A stretch of 64,000 nucleotides of DNA from the NCBI RefSeq assembly GCF_964340395.1, contig NC_135569.1, forward strand, positions 18,501,457 to 18,565,456. Reading direction: 5' to 3'. Under the pieces are notes generated by a model. It did no database searches. It was given only the letters and a program-made list of their open reading frames with translations, and was not told the origin of the DNA. Origin of the DNA: Glandiceps talaboti. Its lineage: Eukaryota > Hemichordata > Enteropneusta > Spengelidae. The translations under genes and the position numbers were made by a program. Below are positions 35,276 through 48,500 of the stretch, piece after piece. The first letter of the stretch is position 1; the number at the start of each line of letters is the position of its first letter.

Positions 35276-36900
35276 AATCAATATATTACTGCCTAACTCA
35301 AACTTCTATACATAGAGAGTGTACTCAAATGTCTAACCAAATATAATCATTTGCAAGCATTCTTGTAAGGAAGGTGACCTTTTGACCTTGACCTTGAACT
35401 TCTGGGTCAGTTGCCAGTATCGATCTATTCTTGTATATTGCATGCAGTCTGTCACATTTATGTATGGCCAATTTCTTTCAAAGTGATGTTTAGTGGTAAT
35501 GCAGAACAAGAAAATAAATAAACAACTAAATAATGAACAAAATAAGAGAAACATAATTCATAGATTACTTTTGGTGTTGAAATAACTTTTATGTGAATGG
35601 TGGCCATGCTTGTAATGAACAATGAATCTTATTTGTAGAAATAAAATCATGATTTACTGTATAAACTGGAAAATTACAGTAGATAGTCAAGTGTGTATAC
35701 TCCAATACAGTGAGGTGTATCCCTACCTTTTAGGTATTGGCCTTTGACTTTGACATTGACCTTCAGGATCGTTGTCAAAATCAAGCTATCTTTTGCATAT
35801 TGCAGTGACACTTAGTGGTATTTAAGTGTGCTCTTAAAAGCCTTTGTATCAGAATTTTCACCTTGACCTGTGTGCTCAAAGTCAAATATCAAAACAAAGT
35901 TCAGAACAGGTTTGTACACAAATAACATGCATGGGCCACTTTCATGCAAACCTGGAACAAATGTCAGGTATAGAAGTCAACATATGCACATTACTTTGCT
36001 TTGCTTTGTTACCTTCACAATAATGACCAATTGAGTGGCCAACAGTCAGAGGAATACATGTTTCACCCACTTACACTGGAAGCTTAGATAATAGATAGAA
36101 ACCTCATTTGGATGTCTATCCTCGTATTATTCATGATGAGCTCTCTTGAAGTATGCATGTGTATGTCTGAATGCATGGACCAGTTTTGACCAAACCTGCC
36201 ACAACTGTCAGATACTGTAGTACAAATATGTATACCACTCTATAAGTGGTTCATCTAAATATATAAAAGACATATTTTTCAAAAATATCCCAGAGGAATA
36301 AGGAGAAACATTTGGAATGTGAAGGCTTGTTATTTACCTAACTAAAGAACTAATCAATAAACTAACTTGCTAACAAACTAACAAACTAATTAACTAACTA
36401 CATGATGCAAGTTTTCACACTTCCAACAAATTTCTTACTTATTGCTATTCTGAATGTTTAAAGACAAATGTTACTGCCATTAATTAGGTCCTTATTGTGT
36501 ATATAACTAGACTACAGTATCTGACAGTTGTGCATGGTTTGGTTTATGCCGGTCCATTCATTCAGAGGTATACATGAACACTATGGATAATTTCAATTTC
36601 ATCTAAGCATACATTTCAAGCTGAAGTTTTTAAGGTTTCAATAAAAAGCTCATCATGCATGGATGATAAGATTGTAGACACTCAAATGATGTCACTATCT
36701 ATTAAGCTTAAAGAGTCAGTAGAGAAAAATACATTTTAATGACAAACATGTCCACCATTCCACCATTTTTGCCAAGGTCACAAAACAAAGTAATATGTAT
36801 ATGTACCTGACATTTGTCCTAAGTTTGGTTGGAATCAGCTATTCATGCCAGACATGTATATATATACTTGTCAGACTAACTACACAGTCGGTCAGTCAGT
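35276..36900. repeat. Family J: diverged repeats rich in TGACCTT
   Basis: About 35372-35470 and 35735-35830 are diverged copies (TGACCTTGAACTTCTGGGTC; TGACATTGACCTTCAGGATC followed by AATCAAGCTATC and TTTAGTGGTA), and another piece lies at 37208-37270. (GTCA)n at about 36886-36907. No gene seen. Confidence 0.5.
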
Positions 36901-36960
36901 CAGTCAGCCACCTTGATTAAATTCTTCTGTTAGCCAGTAATTAGTGTGCTTGTTATAGTT

Positions 36961-37289
36961 GTGGAACCCCCCCCCCCTCCCATTTTACTCAATGACAGCC
37001 GTCTTTTTAGTGAACAATTGTGATTTACTATTTAACTCAAAAGCATTAATACACGAAGACTATATTAATCTATTATCTATTTGAGGGGAGTATGTTGTCA
37101 ATGGAGATGTTGTAGTTAAAAATCAATATTTACGGCATAACTAAAAAATTGAAATACATACAGACTCCATTCGAGTGTCTGCCCCATATTATCAGCAAGC
37201 TGTCTTTTCAGATTTTGACCTTGACATTGTACTTCAGGGTCAGTTATCTAAATCAAGTCATTTCTTGTAATGAGTTTTAGAAGTATGAT
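36961..37289. other. No gene; AT-rich with a family J piece
   Basis: Poly-C run at about 36968-36976 and TTTTGACCTTGACATTGTAC at 37210; otherwise nothing. Confidence 0.4.
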
Positions 37290-37977
37290 ATGAGTGAGTT
37301 TACAGAGATCAAAAAAGGAGTGTGACAAGGATGTTTGTTTTCCCCGGACCTCTTCAACCTTTATAGTGAAATGATTTGTGAGAATTAAACGAAAACAGTG
37401 GTTTTGTAATTGGTGGACATAATGTTAACAACTTACGGTATGCAGATGACACAGTATTGGTTTCTGAATCTCAAGAGAAACTACAAGAACTGTTAGACAA
37501 AGTTGAAGAGGGGAGCAAGAAAAAAGGATTGTCAATCAATTGCATGGTGGGAAGCAAAAGTGAAAGCCCAAAGTTTGAATTGAAGGTTGGTGGAGCATAA
37601 ATTACAGGCAACAGAAATGTGGTTTTACAGAAGAATGATGAAAATATCATGGCTGATCACATAACAAATGAGGAGGTTTTAAGAAGAGCTGGCACACAGA
37701 AGAAACTGATGAAAACCATTAGAGAAAAGGACAGCTCAAGTTCTTAGGACACATTATGAGGAAAGAAGGATTAGAAGAATTAATGCTAACTGGTCATGTA
37801 AATGGGAATTGAAGTAGAGGAAGACAACGCATGACATACCTCAAAAGCTAAAAGTAAATGGATGGAAGAACGAATTCCTAAAACAGAAGTAGCAGAGTTA
37901 AAAATTCTCAGAACAGCAAAGGACAGAAATCTGTGTAGATCCATGGTCACTAACATTCTTAAAGGATATGACAGATA
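37290..37977 (+). pseudogene. Non-LTR reverse transcriptase remnant
   Basis: Frame-broken RT: EFTEIKKGV-stop-QGCLFSPDLFNLYSEMI (motif GVRQGC with Arg codon now TGA), then NNLRYADDTVLVSESQEKLQ and ELLDKVEEGSKKKGLSINC, then MKISWMDHITNEEVLRRAG-like and FLGHIMRKEGLEELMLTGHV segments, ending near LKGYDR (37970). The arrangement YADDTVL..S...LQ.LLDKV...S.KKGL.IN followed by a GHI.R..GLE..ML.G element is typical of a large class of animal LINEs. Several stops and shifts; inactive. Confidence 0.8.
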
Positions 37978-38007
37978 GAGAGAGAGAGAGAGAGAGGGGG
38001 GGGGGGA
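37975..38007. repeat. (GA)n and poly-G
   Basis: GA repeats followed by a G run. Confidence 0.9.
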
Positions 38008-38149
38008 GGAATATCACTTCGTTATTTTATGATGTCCGCTTTAGTATTCACATTCCACATGATTTAGATATATAGAAAGTTTGAGTTAAAGTCCACTTTA
38101 ACTAAAAATTGATAAACTTAATAATTATTTATTAAGCAGGTATTTAAGT

Positions 38150-39370
38150 AGTGGATAGGTAGGTAGACCGACAGGTAGGTAGGTGTAAGATAAATATGTA
38201 GGTAGGTTGGTATTTAAATTATAGGTAGGTGGGTGGGTTAGTAGGTAGGTAGGTAGGTAGGTAGGTAGGTAGGTAAGCTGGTATTTAAATTGTAGGTAGG
38301 TAGGTAGGTAGGTAGGTAAGCTGTATTTAAATTGTAGGTAGGTGGGTGGGTTAGTAGGTAGGTAGATAGGTAGGTAGGTAGGTAAGCTGGTATTTAAATT
38401 GTAGGTAGGTAGGTAGGTAGGTAGGAAAGTAGGTAGGTAGGTAGGTAGGTAGGAAAGTTGGTAGGTAGGTAGGTAGGTAGGTAGGTAGGTAGGTAGGCTG
38501 GTATTTAAATTGTAGGTAGGTAGGTAGGAAAGTAGGTAGGTAGGTAGGTAGGTAGGTAGGTAAGCTGGTATTTAAATTGTAGGTAGGTAGGTAGGTAGGT
38601 AGGTAGGTAGGCAGGTATTTAAATTGTAGGTAGGTAGGTAGGTAGGTAGGTAGGTAGGTAGGTAGGCAGGTATTTAAATTGTAGGTAGGTAGGTAGGTAG
38701 GTAGGCAGGTATTTAAATATTAGGTAGGTGGGGAGGTAGGTAGGCTGGTATTTAAATATTAGGTAGGTAGGTAGGTAGGTAGGTAGGCTGGTATTTAAAT
38801 ATTAGGTAGGTAGGTAGGCTGGTATTTAAATATTAGGTAGGTAGGTAGGTAGGTAGGTAGGTAGGTAGGTAGGTAGGTAGGCTGGTATTTAAATATTAGG
38901 TAGGTAGGTAGGTAGGTAAGTAGGCTGGTATTTAAATATTAGGTAGGGAGGTAGGTAGGTAGGTAGGTAGGTAGGTAGGTAGGCTGGTATTTAAATATTA
39001 GGTAGGTAGGTAGGTAGGTAGGTAGGTAGGTAGGCTGGTATTTAAATATTAGGTAGGTAGGTAGGTAGGTAGGTTGGTATTTAAATATTAGGTAGGTAGG
39101 TAGGTAGGCTGGTATTTAAATATTAGGTAGGTAGGTGGGTAGGTAGGTAGGTAGGCTGGTATTTAAATATTAGGTAGGTAGGTGGGTAGGTAGGGAATTA
39201 GGTAGGCTGGTATTTAAATATTAGGTAGGTAGGTAGGTAGGTAGGTAGGCTGGTAATTAAATAATTGGTGGGTAGGCCGTTAGATAGATATAAGATAGGT
39301 AGGCAGGCGGGTAGTAGGTAGTTAGGCATTGAGGGAAGTGGGTAGGTAGGTATAGTTAGTTAGGCTGGCA
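38150..39370. repeat. GGTA microsatellite with periodic TATTTAAATA spacers
   Basis: (GGTA)n blocks of varying length separated about 20 times by GCTGGTATTTAAATATTAG or, on the left side, TATTTAAATTGTAG. The right-hand spacer holds the palindrome TATTTAAATA. Compound satellite; no coding. Confidence 0.93.
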
Positions 39371-39399
39371 GGTAGGTTTTCTCCCTTCAATGGTTTGTC

Positions 39400-39705
39400 T
39401 TGACATACCTTTTTGTTCTTATTTGGCATGTTTGCTGGGCTTTTCAATGACTCAAAAAATCTCGCGGTTTGGAGTGTTCCGCAGACAAGATTAAATTCCA
39501 GCCATGTGCTGTATTGCATTCACCCTCATGGTGTTGTTAGGCTTCACTCATGTGGGCTAATCTGTCTACTCCCATAAATACAAGCTTGGTCACTTCCAGG
39601 GCTCAAATTATCCAGGTACAAGGTACAAAATATGCATGATGCGAGTGAAAGTTGCGAGTAGCAAGTGGCGAAATACACCACTGGCGAGTGGTGAAAAGTT
39701 ACGCT
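39400..39705 (-). repeat. Family F module, right inverted arm
   Basis: Reverse complement of 33285-33590 with moderate divergence. Between the arms lie the LINE remnants and the GGTA satellite. Confidence 0.75.
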
Positions 39706-41475
39706 TGAGAATGGTGACAATGTATCACTTGCGAGTAGTGAAAAGTGACGCTTGTGAGTGGTGACAATGTATCACTTGCTAGTATAAAACCGTGTCTAGC
39801 ATTCTGTGGCTCTCACAGCTCTCATATCAACCCCAACAGGGACTTGGCCAGGAGATCGGTCCCGCTGGTTAAATAGTGCTGCTTTCCCGTAACTTTATCG
39901 ATATAGCTAGTGACTACAGTGACTTCGAGCTTTGTCTTACTGTGGAATGATGCTACCTTGCACTGAAGGACTGCCCAAGCTTTCTGCTGTGAAATGGTGA
40001 GGTTCTCCATGGTACATTCATGTTGGAAAGAATGAGAGAAATGATCTTCCTCACCCTACAGTCAAACTTTTATACCATTTCTTTGTTATCACCCGGAATA
40101 ATAGCGTAGTTGTTTTATAAATTGGCATAATAACATTAAAAAAATGTCGCAGAGTTGACTATTGTCTGCCAGTAGCTTTTTAGAGGTTGGAGGCGTGAAT
40201 GGCAATTCTTATATTGTTTCACTAACTTTCATGGAACCGAAACGGTAATTATTCCATAGACAGAAGACCCTTTTACTCTCTATGGTTATTCAGACAAGAA
40301 GCTTGGATTTAAAAAAAAAAAATTAAAAAAATGAATAATTATATCGACGCTGACAACACAGAACTTCGACTGAAATTCAACTGCGGTCGTACGTGATCAA
40401 ATAGGTCATTTGAGTTCATTTGCGTTCCGACAAGTTTTACCCATGAGTTCGTGTAAGCATGGAAGTATAACCCCACAAGGTTTTTAAACAAATATTCGTG
40501 GTCTTGTAACAAACGGAGAGTTTATAGCAAACAATGGAATGATGACAACAGACTAACCGGCGATGTTGTTGAACGAAAAAACTTTATGATTTGAAGTAAC
40601 TTTATCGTAAGACCGCCAAACACTGGCCGTAGTTTATTAGTCAAAGCAGTGTATACAATGAATAAAACTTGGGAGATACGAGGGCCTTGGTGCGAATTGT
40701 CAATCGACTACTTGATCACGGTAAAACTTGAGTGGAGTTTGTGGAGTTGGGAAGACAACAATTTTGGACATCAAGAAATTAAAAGACAATTAAGTTACAT
40801 GTACGTGAATTCGCAACTAAGATGGCCATTAACACAACATGGCTAGAACTAGCTCTGGGTGTATGCTGGGTTTTTCGACATGTCTCCAGAGCTACGGTAG
40901 AACCATGGATGTATTAGTGAGATATATCCATGGATGTACAAAGCCCAACGGGTCTTGCTCCGGATGTTTATGTAGCGTTGATCGACTCGAGTAGCGTTGA
41001 GCTATCGAGTAGCATCGTAAATTCATTCAGTGTTCTTGGTCGAACGCGACTACTAATACTTTCCTCATCCATAGGAATTTCATTTTTTATTCATCTAAAA
41101 AGCATGTCCCCCGTTTGGATAATGGACAGTTTACACACAGTGGCTTCGGGAAGTACAACGGTAAGTACAACGTTACTATTGGTACTATCGTACTTACCAA
41201 AGCCACCATGCTGCTACCTAGCTAGCGAGGCCAATCACGAGGCTCCAATCACTGGTAACACTGTCGATGTCATGCCATCACGATCATCAAACATCAAACC
41301 TTTAACCATTAGCCACTCGCAAGTCATACATTGTCACCACTCGCAAGCGTCACTTTTCACTACTCGCAAGTGATACATTTCACCACTCGCAAGCGTCACT
41401 TTTCACCACTCGCAAGTAGCACATTTCGCCACTTACTACTCGCAAGGTACGCCAGTGCAGGTAGATTTCAAAATT
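39630..41475. mobile_element. Family F element with subterminal tandem repeats
   Basis: Inverted ends of about 150 bp made of tandem CACTTGCGAGTGGTGAAA / GTGACGCTTGCGAGTGGTGA units: 39640-39790 on the left and 41310-41455 inverted on the right. The right edge reads GTGCAGGTAGATTTCAAA, also mirrored at 33268. The interior (39790-41300) has no recognised gene; open frames such as 40930-41373 are unassigned. Exact boundaries and target duplication not determined. Confidence 0.6.
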
Positions 41476-41627
41476 GAGGTGCACACTGTACATATCAATT
41501 GTCACTGGAAAAACTGTACAAATCTCCTCAGAATAACAAAAAGCACACAGAGTGGTTGTTTTTGATGATTAAGTTTGAATTTTGAAGTAAGAGAAGGATT
41601 TAATCAACATTAATTGATATATTTACT

Positions 41628-43133
41628 CATAGACCCTCCACCAACACTGCAACAGGATACACATCAAAGGATCTCTAAATGTTTATTGTATGATGTTTGT
41701 TTGCATACATTAAGCTACATAAGCATTTCCTGTCCATTTCTGAGTTGTTTACAGTCACTGTGACTCAATGATAGTTGCTAGCTATCCGACATGTTTTTCA
41801 CTAAATTTTCTGACCATTTCGAAGTTTATAACTGGTTGAAGACCCAACAAGATATATAGTATTTTAGGTAATCATACATAGTCTTGTCGTGTATTTTGTT
41901 GTTCTCTGGTGTGAAAAGAAGAATAGATCACGTAAGCTGTCCATTGTTTGCGATTGTTGCAGTATGCTTTGAGTACAGTGTTTCGTTCATTAGGGTTGTT
42001 ACTGGATTTCTCTGTCAGAAATGATTCTTGAAGTTTTGAGTCTATTTATTGATGCTTTTTATCACATGTTAATATTTTAGGCTGCCTTCATTGATCAGGA
42101 TTAGGCGTGTTATCGTAACTACATCAAAATAAAATGTAAACATCCAATGCGTGGTTGCCATTTTACCTCTGTTGTCGTGGTTGATATATTCACGATACAT
42201 TTCGTCAAAAACATGTCTCCGAAACGATTTCAAAACGAGTACTAGACTTCAAATTTCTGGTTGCTAGCCAATTGAATTTGAAACTTTACATCATTCTCAG
42301 ATGAACCATGACCGAACTAACTGAGAAAATGAGAAGTACTCCAACTTTGACTTGAGAGATTGTATTTACGCAGATTACCTTTCAAGTTGTGGCTCAATTT
42401 TAATATTTGAATGAATTGTAACCCATTATGTCTTCTTTGATTTGAAAAGTGCAAATCTGTTATGTTCTTGAGCGTAGTACATGTGCCGGTGTTATGCAGG
42501 GCTATTAAAATGGCATAAAAATACATGGCATTGTAGAAATGTACAAAATTTATAGACATACCAGTTCGATCGACGATGTGTTTCACAAAATTGTACATCA
42601 TTCTTCAAATTCTAGAGGCATGCATAGATTTCAAAATGTCTCGCGCAATAGTCGCGGAAAAAATGGCAGAATTATAGATTTGTATCTAAACTTCCAGCCT
42701 TTCTCATGCTTGTTGCATGTGTCGGCCACTGTTGGCATGTCTTCGTATAAGGAAATTACATATTTTCATCATAATTGTACGTTATCATTTACATGATTTT
42801 GTATGGTTTCATGCCCACTCTTGTTCAATTATCAAGTCCTTCCTTGTGTATACAGAGCTGACAAAAATCAAAATTGTCGTCAAAGACATGGGAAGATGCC
42901 ATACCATGATGTGTTGTGGTCATCAACATAAATAAGCATAACCGCGTATAATCTCTTCTCATCTTTTTCGAGATTTTACATGTGATTTATGTAGCATCAT
43001 GAGGTTTTTACACTCTTGAAGGAAGTCTTCATTACTGCTATAGTAACAGGATTAATTAAACTTAATGTATGCAAACAGAGTTCGTTTCAGTGGAAATGAT
43101 GTAGTTGCATACCCCGTTGGTGGAGGGTCTATG
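41628..43133. mobile_element. 1,506-bp TIR element with 7-bp target duplication
   Basis: Perfect 18-bp TIRs CATAGACCCTCCACCAAC (41628-41645 and inverted 43116-43133). Flanked by ATTTACT on both sides (41621-41627 and 43134-43140). No transposase recognised in the interior. A 7-bp duplication is not diagnostic; an hAT-like 8-bp site with one ambiguous base is possible. Confidence 0.85.
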
Positions 43134-43140
43134 ATTTACT

Positions 43141-43440
43141 TATTGGAAATGCAGAAGTAAATGAATGCATGGAACCTTGTTATCTTTGAAGTTTGAGACT
43201 TGAGACTGCTTGTCAAATATGAGGCATTCAAATTGGCAATTTTTGATAGGATCATAAGTATGGCATGTGCAAATGTCGTGTTGCCACATTTCACCCTTTG
43301 ATAGTTGTGGAAATATGCACTATGTTCACAACAACATTGTTGTCAGTGTTAATGACACATATTTCAGCAGTTAGTACCTCAATTCAGCTTAATTCATTGT
43401 GTACTCTTCATTGACAAAGTGTCTTATGGCATTGCTTTTT
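43141..43440. other. No recognised feature
   Basis: Unique-looking spacer between two elements. Confidence 0.4.
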
Positions 43441-43483
43441 AGCACAATTGAACTGATAAGGTTCAGTAGTGCTATAGGCATTG

Positions 43484-43530
<47 letters not shown>

Positions 43531-44917
43531 CAACTTAAAGTCAAAAACTGCTGGACCAATTACTTTGATATTTGGTGGCCATGTTACTTTGGGTGTCTCG
43601 TTAAGAAATTGTTCAAATGAAAATGATTGCATCAGAAATGTGCGTTTTAGGTCAAAAAATGTCATTTTTGGTCAAAAAACTTAAGCTCTAAAACCACTGA
43701 GCAGATTTGCCTGAAATTTGGTGGGAACAGTCTTAGGGTAGAGTAAATTAATATTTGTTCATGACATGATGATGCCATCAGTAATATGCAAATAAGGGCT
43801 AAAAATGTGTCTTTTTGGTCAAAAATCTTTAATTCCAAAACTAGGGAGCAGATTTGGCTGAAATTTAACGAGGATGTATGTGGGGGTGCACAGATGAAGC
43901 AATATTAAACATATAAGGATCTCATCAGTAATATGCAAATTAGGTGTAAAATGTGAATTTTGGTCAAAAATTAAATCTCAAAAATATTATTCTATTGTTA
44001 GTGCAGTATAAATGATATGAACTTACTCCCAATGACATTGAATTTAAAACCTTTTAATTCTGCATTTTGGTCCTGCTGAAAGATCCATCATCAAGAATAG
44101 ATAAAAGAAGTTGGGTACTGCTGGCCAGGCTGAACAAAAGATTGAATCCTAGCATTACTTATTGCAATAATTTAATATATAATAGGACAAATTTAACTGA
44201 AAAATATTGTGTGTACATTGTGTGCAGGTAAATTCCAAAGTCAAGGTGCACACATGTTAAAAATATTTCTATTTCGACCCCTTGACTGTCTAAGCTTTGT
44301 AAATGCAATCTCATCAAGTGAAGGGCTCAAATTTACTACCAGACCAGAAAAGATAGGGTGCCAATCATGTGTAACAATTCTTTTTACAGTTCATACAGTA
44401 TGTTTTTTTAATGAAATAACACAAGCAAAATATAGGTACTGGTAGCACACACACAAATAGGCAGTTGGCAATTTTAGTCCAAACTTGTATCTCGAAAACT
44501 GCTAGGTGAATTTAGCTGAAATGGAATGTTTCTGGAGGAGTTATTCTACAGATATTGTCCAACATATTTTGACACAGTCAACAGTCAACCAAAACAGAGA
44601 TAGGCAGGCAAGTGAATAAACATTCAAAAATTGAATGCAAATATGCCTGGCAATAAGACCATACCCATAGTAGCACCTTATTAATGTTGTGTAATGCATT
44701 GATAACAACAAGGATTAATTGACAAATGAATAAACATTCAGAAATATATACAAATAAGCCTAGCAACAACACCATGTCCATAGCAAATACATAACAAGCA
44801 CACACAACATATCTAAGTCTGTTTGTTTTAGGTTCACAAATGTTGTTGCGTGATCAGAGTAGTGATAATTCCTTAAAACCCAATTATAGCAGGGACTATG
44901 TCATTCTCAATGACTTG
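43441..44917 (+). mobile_element. Family B element with family A 3' tail
   Basis: Most complete family B copy, 1,477 bp. It starts AGCACAATTGAACTGATAAG directly after TTTTT, then GTGCTATAGGCATTGC, (TG)n at 43484-43527, AACAACTTAAAGTCAAAAAC and core subunits. Around 44600-44790 it has the 3' core units. The last 120 bp (44797-44917) match the tail of the family A element at 58980-59099: GTTTTAGGTTCACAAATGTT, the GGGACTA box and hairpin GTCATTCTCAATGAC (44900-44914), ending CTTG before TTT. It shows that families A and B share 3' ends. Confidence 0.78.
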
Positions 44918-45504
44918 TTTAGGTTTGATATGGCAGTCTGTCAGAAAAGTATTTGGATGAACCAATATAACATTGCATATAAGTACGGAAAAGCTCATCA
45001 CAGTCTGTCCAGGTGAATTTGAAGTGTCAAGTGATGGTTCTATTGACTAATGACTTGTGATCTTCCATTTTGTCAAAATATAAGACCCACTGGTACTTCC
45101 TGCTACAGTCTCCAGACTAAATATTACTGAATGCATTATACCTATTCGCAGCTGACCCAGACAGGCTGCATAAATTATGATAAGCACTGTAGGCTGCCCT
45201 AATATATTAGATGGGCAGGAGCTCATAGACATAATTAATCAATATTTCCCAACTTAATTATTGACGACATGTACAACTGAACAAAACTATAAATTAATTA
45301 TCTAAAGGAAACTTTTAACATTTTGATTAGGTTGCAGTATTGCTCAGGAGTGTTTTGGTTAGATTCAAGCTGTTCCTTAGAATACAAACATATACTGAAA
45401 TAACTTTTTGAATTTACAGTTTACTGTAGGAGTCTACTTGCTATGATTAAACACTTTCAGGAGAACTATAGGCATTATATTGGCAAATATTATATTTTTT
45501 AATC
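44918..45504. other. No recognised feature
   Basis: Spacer between family B and the 58-bp satellite; no gene seen. Confidence 0.4.
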
Positions 45505-48500
45505 TATTATAAATCGTATATAAGTATATAGGTAAGGGTGAACACTCCACCTATTGTACCATTAATACATATTATATACAAGTATTTAGATAAGGGTGAA
45601 TACTCCACCTATTGTACCATTAATACATATTATATACAAGTATATAGGTAAGGGTGAACACTCCACCTATTGTACCATTAATACATATTATATACAAGTA
45701 TATACATTGTAGGTAAGGGTGAATACTCCACCTGTTGTACCATTAATACATATTATATACAAGTATTTAGGTAAGGGTGAACACTCCACCTATTGTACCA
45801 TTAATACATATTATATACAAGTATATAGGTAAGGGTGAACACTCCACCTATTGTACCATTAATACATATTATATACAAGTATATACATTGTAGGTAAGGG
45901 TGAATACTCCACCTGTTGTACCATTAATACATATTATATACAAGTATTTAGGTAAGGGTGAACACTCCACCAATTGTACCATTAATACATATTATATACA
46001 AGTATATAGGTAAGGGTGAACACTCCACCAATTGTACCATTAATACATATTATATACAAGTATATAGGTAAGGGTGAACACTCCACCAATTTGTACCATC
46101 AATACATATTATATACAAGTATTTAGGTAAGGGTGAACACTCCACCTATTGTACCATTAATACATATTATATACAAGTATTTAGATAAGGGTGAATACTA
46201 CACTTGTTGTACCATTAATACATATTATATACAAGTATTTAGGTAAGGGTGAACACTACACCTATTGTACCATTAATACATATTATATACAAGTATTTAG
46301 GTAAGGGTGAATACTCCACCTATTGTACCATTAATACATATTATATACAAGTATTTAGATAAGGGTGAACACTACACCTATTGTACCATTAATACATATT
46401 ATATACAAGTATTTAGGTAAGGGTGAATACTCCACCTATTGTACCATTAATACATATTATATACAAGTATTTAGATAAGGGTGAATACTACACTTGTTGT
46501 ACCATTAATACATATTATATACAAGTATTTAGGTAAGGGTGAATACTACACCTATTGTACCATTAATACATATTATATACAAGTATTTAGGTAAGGGTGA
46601 ATACTCCACCTATTGTACCATTAATACATATTATATACAAGTATTTAGATAAGGGTGAATACTCCACCTATTGTACCATTAATACATATTATATACAAGT
46701 ATTTAGGTAAGGGTGAACACTCCACCAATTTGTACCATTAATACATATTATATACAAGTATTTAGGTAAGGGTGAACACTACACTTGTTGTACCATTAAT
46801 ACATATTATATACAAGTATTTAGGTAAGGGTGAACACTACACTTGTTGTACCATTAATACATATTATATACAAGTATTTAGATAAGGGTGAATACTACAC
46901 TTGTTGTACCATTAATACATAGTATATACAAGTATTTAGGTAAGGGTGAACACTCCACCTGTTGTACCATTAATACATATTATATACAAGTATTTAGGTA
47001 AGGGTGAACACTACACCTGTTGTACCATTAATACATATTATATACAAGTATATAGGTAAGGGTGAATACTCCACCAATTGTACCATTAATACATATTATA
47101 TACAAGTATTTAGGTAAGGGTGAACACTCCACCTATTGTACCATTAATACATATTATATACAAGTATTTAGGTAAGGGTGAACACTCCACCTATTGTACC
47201 ATTAATACATATTATATACAAGTATTTAGGTAAGGATGAACACTCCACCTATTGTACCATTAATACATATTATATACAAGTATTTAGGTAAGGGTGAACA
47301 CTCCACCTATTGTACCATTAATACATATTATATATACAAGTATTTAGGTAAGGGTGAATACTCCACCTGTTGTACCATTAATACATATTATATACAAGTA
47401 TTTAGGTAAGGGTGAACACTCCACCTATTGTACCATTAATACATATTATATACAAGTATATAGGTAAGGGTGAACACTCCACCTATTGTACCATTAATAC
47501 ATATTATATACAAGTATATACATTGTAGGTAAGGGTGAATACTCCACCTGTTGTACCATTAATACATATTATATACAAGTATTTAGGTAAGGGTGAACAC
47601 TCCACCAATTGTACCATTAATACATATTATATACAAGTATATAGGTAAGGGTGAACACTCCACCAATTGTACCATTAATACATATTATATACAAGTATAT
47701 AGGTAAGGGTGAACACTCCACCAATTTGTACCATCAATACATATTATATACAAGTATTTAGGTAAGGGTGAACACTCCACCTATTGTACCATTAATACAT
47801 ATTATATACAAGTATTTAGATAAGGGTGAATACTACACTTGTTGTACCATTAATACATATTATATACAAGTATTTAGGTAAGGGTGAACACTACACCTAT
47901 TGTACCATTAATACATATTATATACAAGTATTTAGGTAAGGGTGAATACTCCACCTATTGTACCATTAATACATATTATATACAAGTATTTAGATAAGGG
48001 TGAACACTACACCTATTGTACCATTAATACATATTATATACAAGTATTTAGGTAAGGGTGAATACTCCACCTATTGTACCATTAATACATATTATATACA
48101 AGTATTTAGATAAGGGTGAATACTACACTTGTTGTACCATTAATACATATTATATACAAGTATTTAGGTAAGGGTGAATACTACACCTATTGTACCATTA
48201 ATACATATTATATACAAGTATTTAGGTAAGGGTGAATACTCCACCTATTGTACCATTAATACATATTATATACAAGTATTTAGATAAGGGTGAATACTCC
48301 ACCTATTGTACCATTAATACATATTATATACAAGTATTTAGGTAAGGGTGAACACTCCACCAATTTGTACCATTAATACATATTATATACAAGTATTTAG
48401 GTAAGGGTGAACACTACACTTGTTGTACCATTAATACATATTATATACAAGTATTTAGGTAAGGGTGAACACTACACTTGTTGTACCATTAATACATATT

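Noticed and set aside
40930-41373. 147-codon + strand frame as a gene
   Set aside because: Its 3' part runs into the CACTCGCAAG subterminal repeats of family F; no domain recognised.
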